DNA of 5,825 nt from Hyphomicrobiales bacterium (lineage in GTDB: Bacteria > Pseudomonadota > Alphaproteobacteria > Rhizobiales > Aestuariivirgaceae). The stretch is from positions 1-5,825 of the forward strand of contig JAIBJH010000327.1 of assembly GCA_020029455.1 (NCBI GenBank), read 5' to 3'. Both the position numbers and the translations under genes were made by a program. Positions 5,616 through 5,825 of this stretch are shown piece after piece; positions within the stretch are counted from its first letter, which is position 1, and every line of letters starts with the position of its first letter. The notes beneath the pieces were generated by a model. The model was not told where the DNA came from. It did no database searches and saw only the letters and a program-made list of their open reading frames with translations.

Positions 5616-5679
5616 TGCCGAAAGCTTGACGGCAGAACCCATTGAATTGGAATAGAAATCCATGACAGGAAAATAACGC

Positions 5680-5708
5680 TTGACACCGCGCGGTGAAATG
5701 GGCATATT
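5680..5708 (+). promoter_or_regulatory. Candidate sigma-70-type promoter facing right
   Basis: TTGACA at 5680-5685 is a perfect -35 hexamer. After a 17-base spacer, CATATT at 5703-5708 matches four of six -10 consensus bases. It lies 65 bases after the hydrolase stop and points out of the window, so it would drive the next gene with a start of transcription near 5715 and a leader of about 85 bases if translation begins at 5800. Confidence 0.5.
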
Positions 5709-5799
5709 CCGCTACATTCCAGCAGTGGGTCTCCACTCCTCCGCTTCCTCCAACAATAGTCTTGAGAAGCTCACGAAGACGACGTTGGGGAAGCTGACG

Positions 5800-5825
5800 A
5801 TGACCGGGCTGGGTTCCATCTCTCG
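5800..5825 (+). CDS. Possible start of the next gene (first codons only)
   Basis: An ATG at 5800-5802 opens MTGLGSIS and continues to the window edge. GGGGA at 5787-5791, spaced 8 bases, is a plausible ribosome site, and a candidate promoter lies about 90 bases upstream. The same frame is open further left to 5677, with an ATG at 5698 that would add 34 residues, but that ATG overlaps the promoter and has no usable ribosome site. Within the longer frame two octapeptide units, KLTKTTLG and KLTMTGLG, stand in tandem. With so few codons no family can be named, and the frame might be non-coding. Confidence 0.25.

Noticed and set aside
5616..5634. Terminator after the amidohydrolase (TGCCG / CGGCA)
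   Set aside because: Only a 5-bp stem with a 9-base loop and no following T-run; too weak to call.
1..5825. CRISPR array, tRNA, rRNA, insertion sequence or phage elements
   Set aside because: No spaced direct repeats, cloverleaf sequence, transposase or terminal inverted repeats were seen; the window is ordinary transporter DNA apart from the two deletions.

Overview
The window looks like a stretch of an alphaproteobacterial chromosome, most likely from the Rhizobiales. It is moderately GC-rich, nearly fully coding, and made of ABC importers for small nitrogenous solutes of the kind this group carries in large numbers. The Brucella/Ochrobactrum neighbourhood is a guess from general style, not something the sequence proves.

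Left part, minus strand (1-1483): two genes of a polyamine-type (PotABCD-like) importer. A complete, secreted binding protein (1483 to 296) is followed after 74 bases by the first 73 residues of its ATPase (221 to the window edge). Permeases probably lie beyond the edge. A perfect 11-bp stem-loop sits between the two genes.

Middle (1484-1689): a divergent intergenic region of about 200 bases. It must hold the 5' ends of both transcription units. It contains a two-tier hairpin, short inverted repeats and good ribosome binding sites, but no textbook promoter.

Right part, plus strand (1690-5615): a five-gene operon in the order ATPase, binding protein, permease, permease, M20 amidohydrolase. 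This is a polar amino acid (HisJQMP-like) importer coupled to a cytoplasmic peptidase-family hydrolase. The simple reading is that an N-acylated or otherwise conjugated amino acid is imported and then cleaved. The ATPase, second permease and hydrolase look intact. The binding protein and first permease do not: each lacks an internal in-frame block (about 63 and about 54 residues by comparison with remembered HisJ and HisQ), with family-like sequence resuming exactly on both sides. The missing block of the binding protein holds most of its ligand-binding residues; that of the permease holds the membrane segments after the EAA loop. As written, this importer should not work. Either the operon is decaying by in-frame deletion or the sequence has been altered or misassembled. 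This is the most notable observation in the window.

Right edge (5616-5825): a short intergenic region with a good sigma-70-like promoter (TTGACA, 17-base spacer, CATATT) pointing rightwards, and probably the first codons of another gene running off the window.
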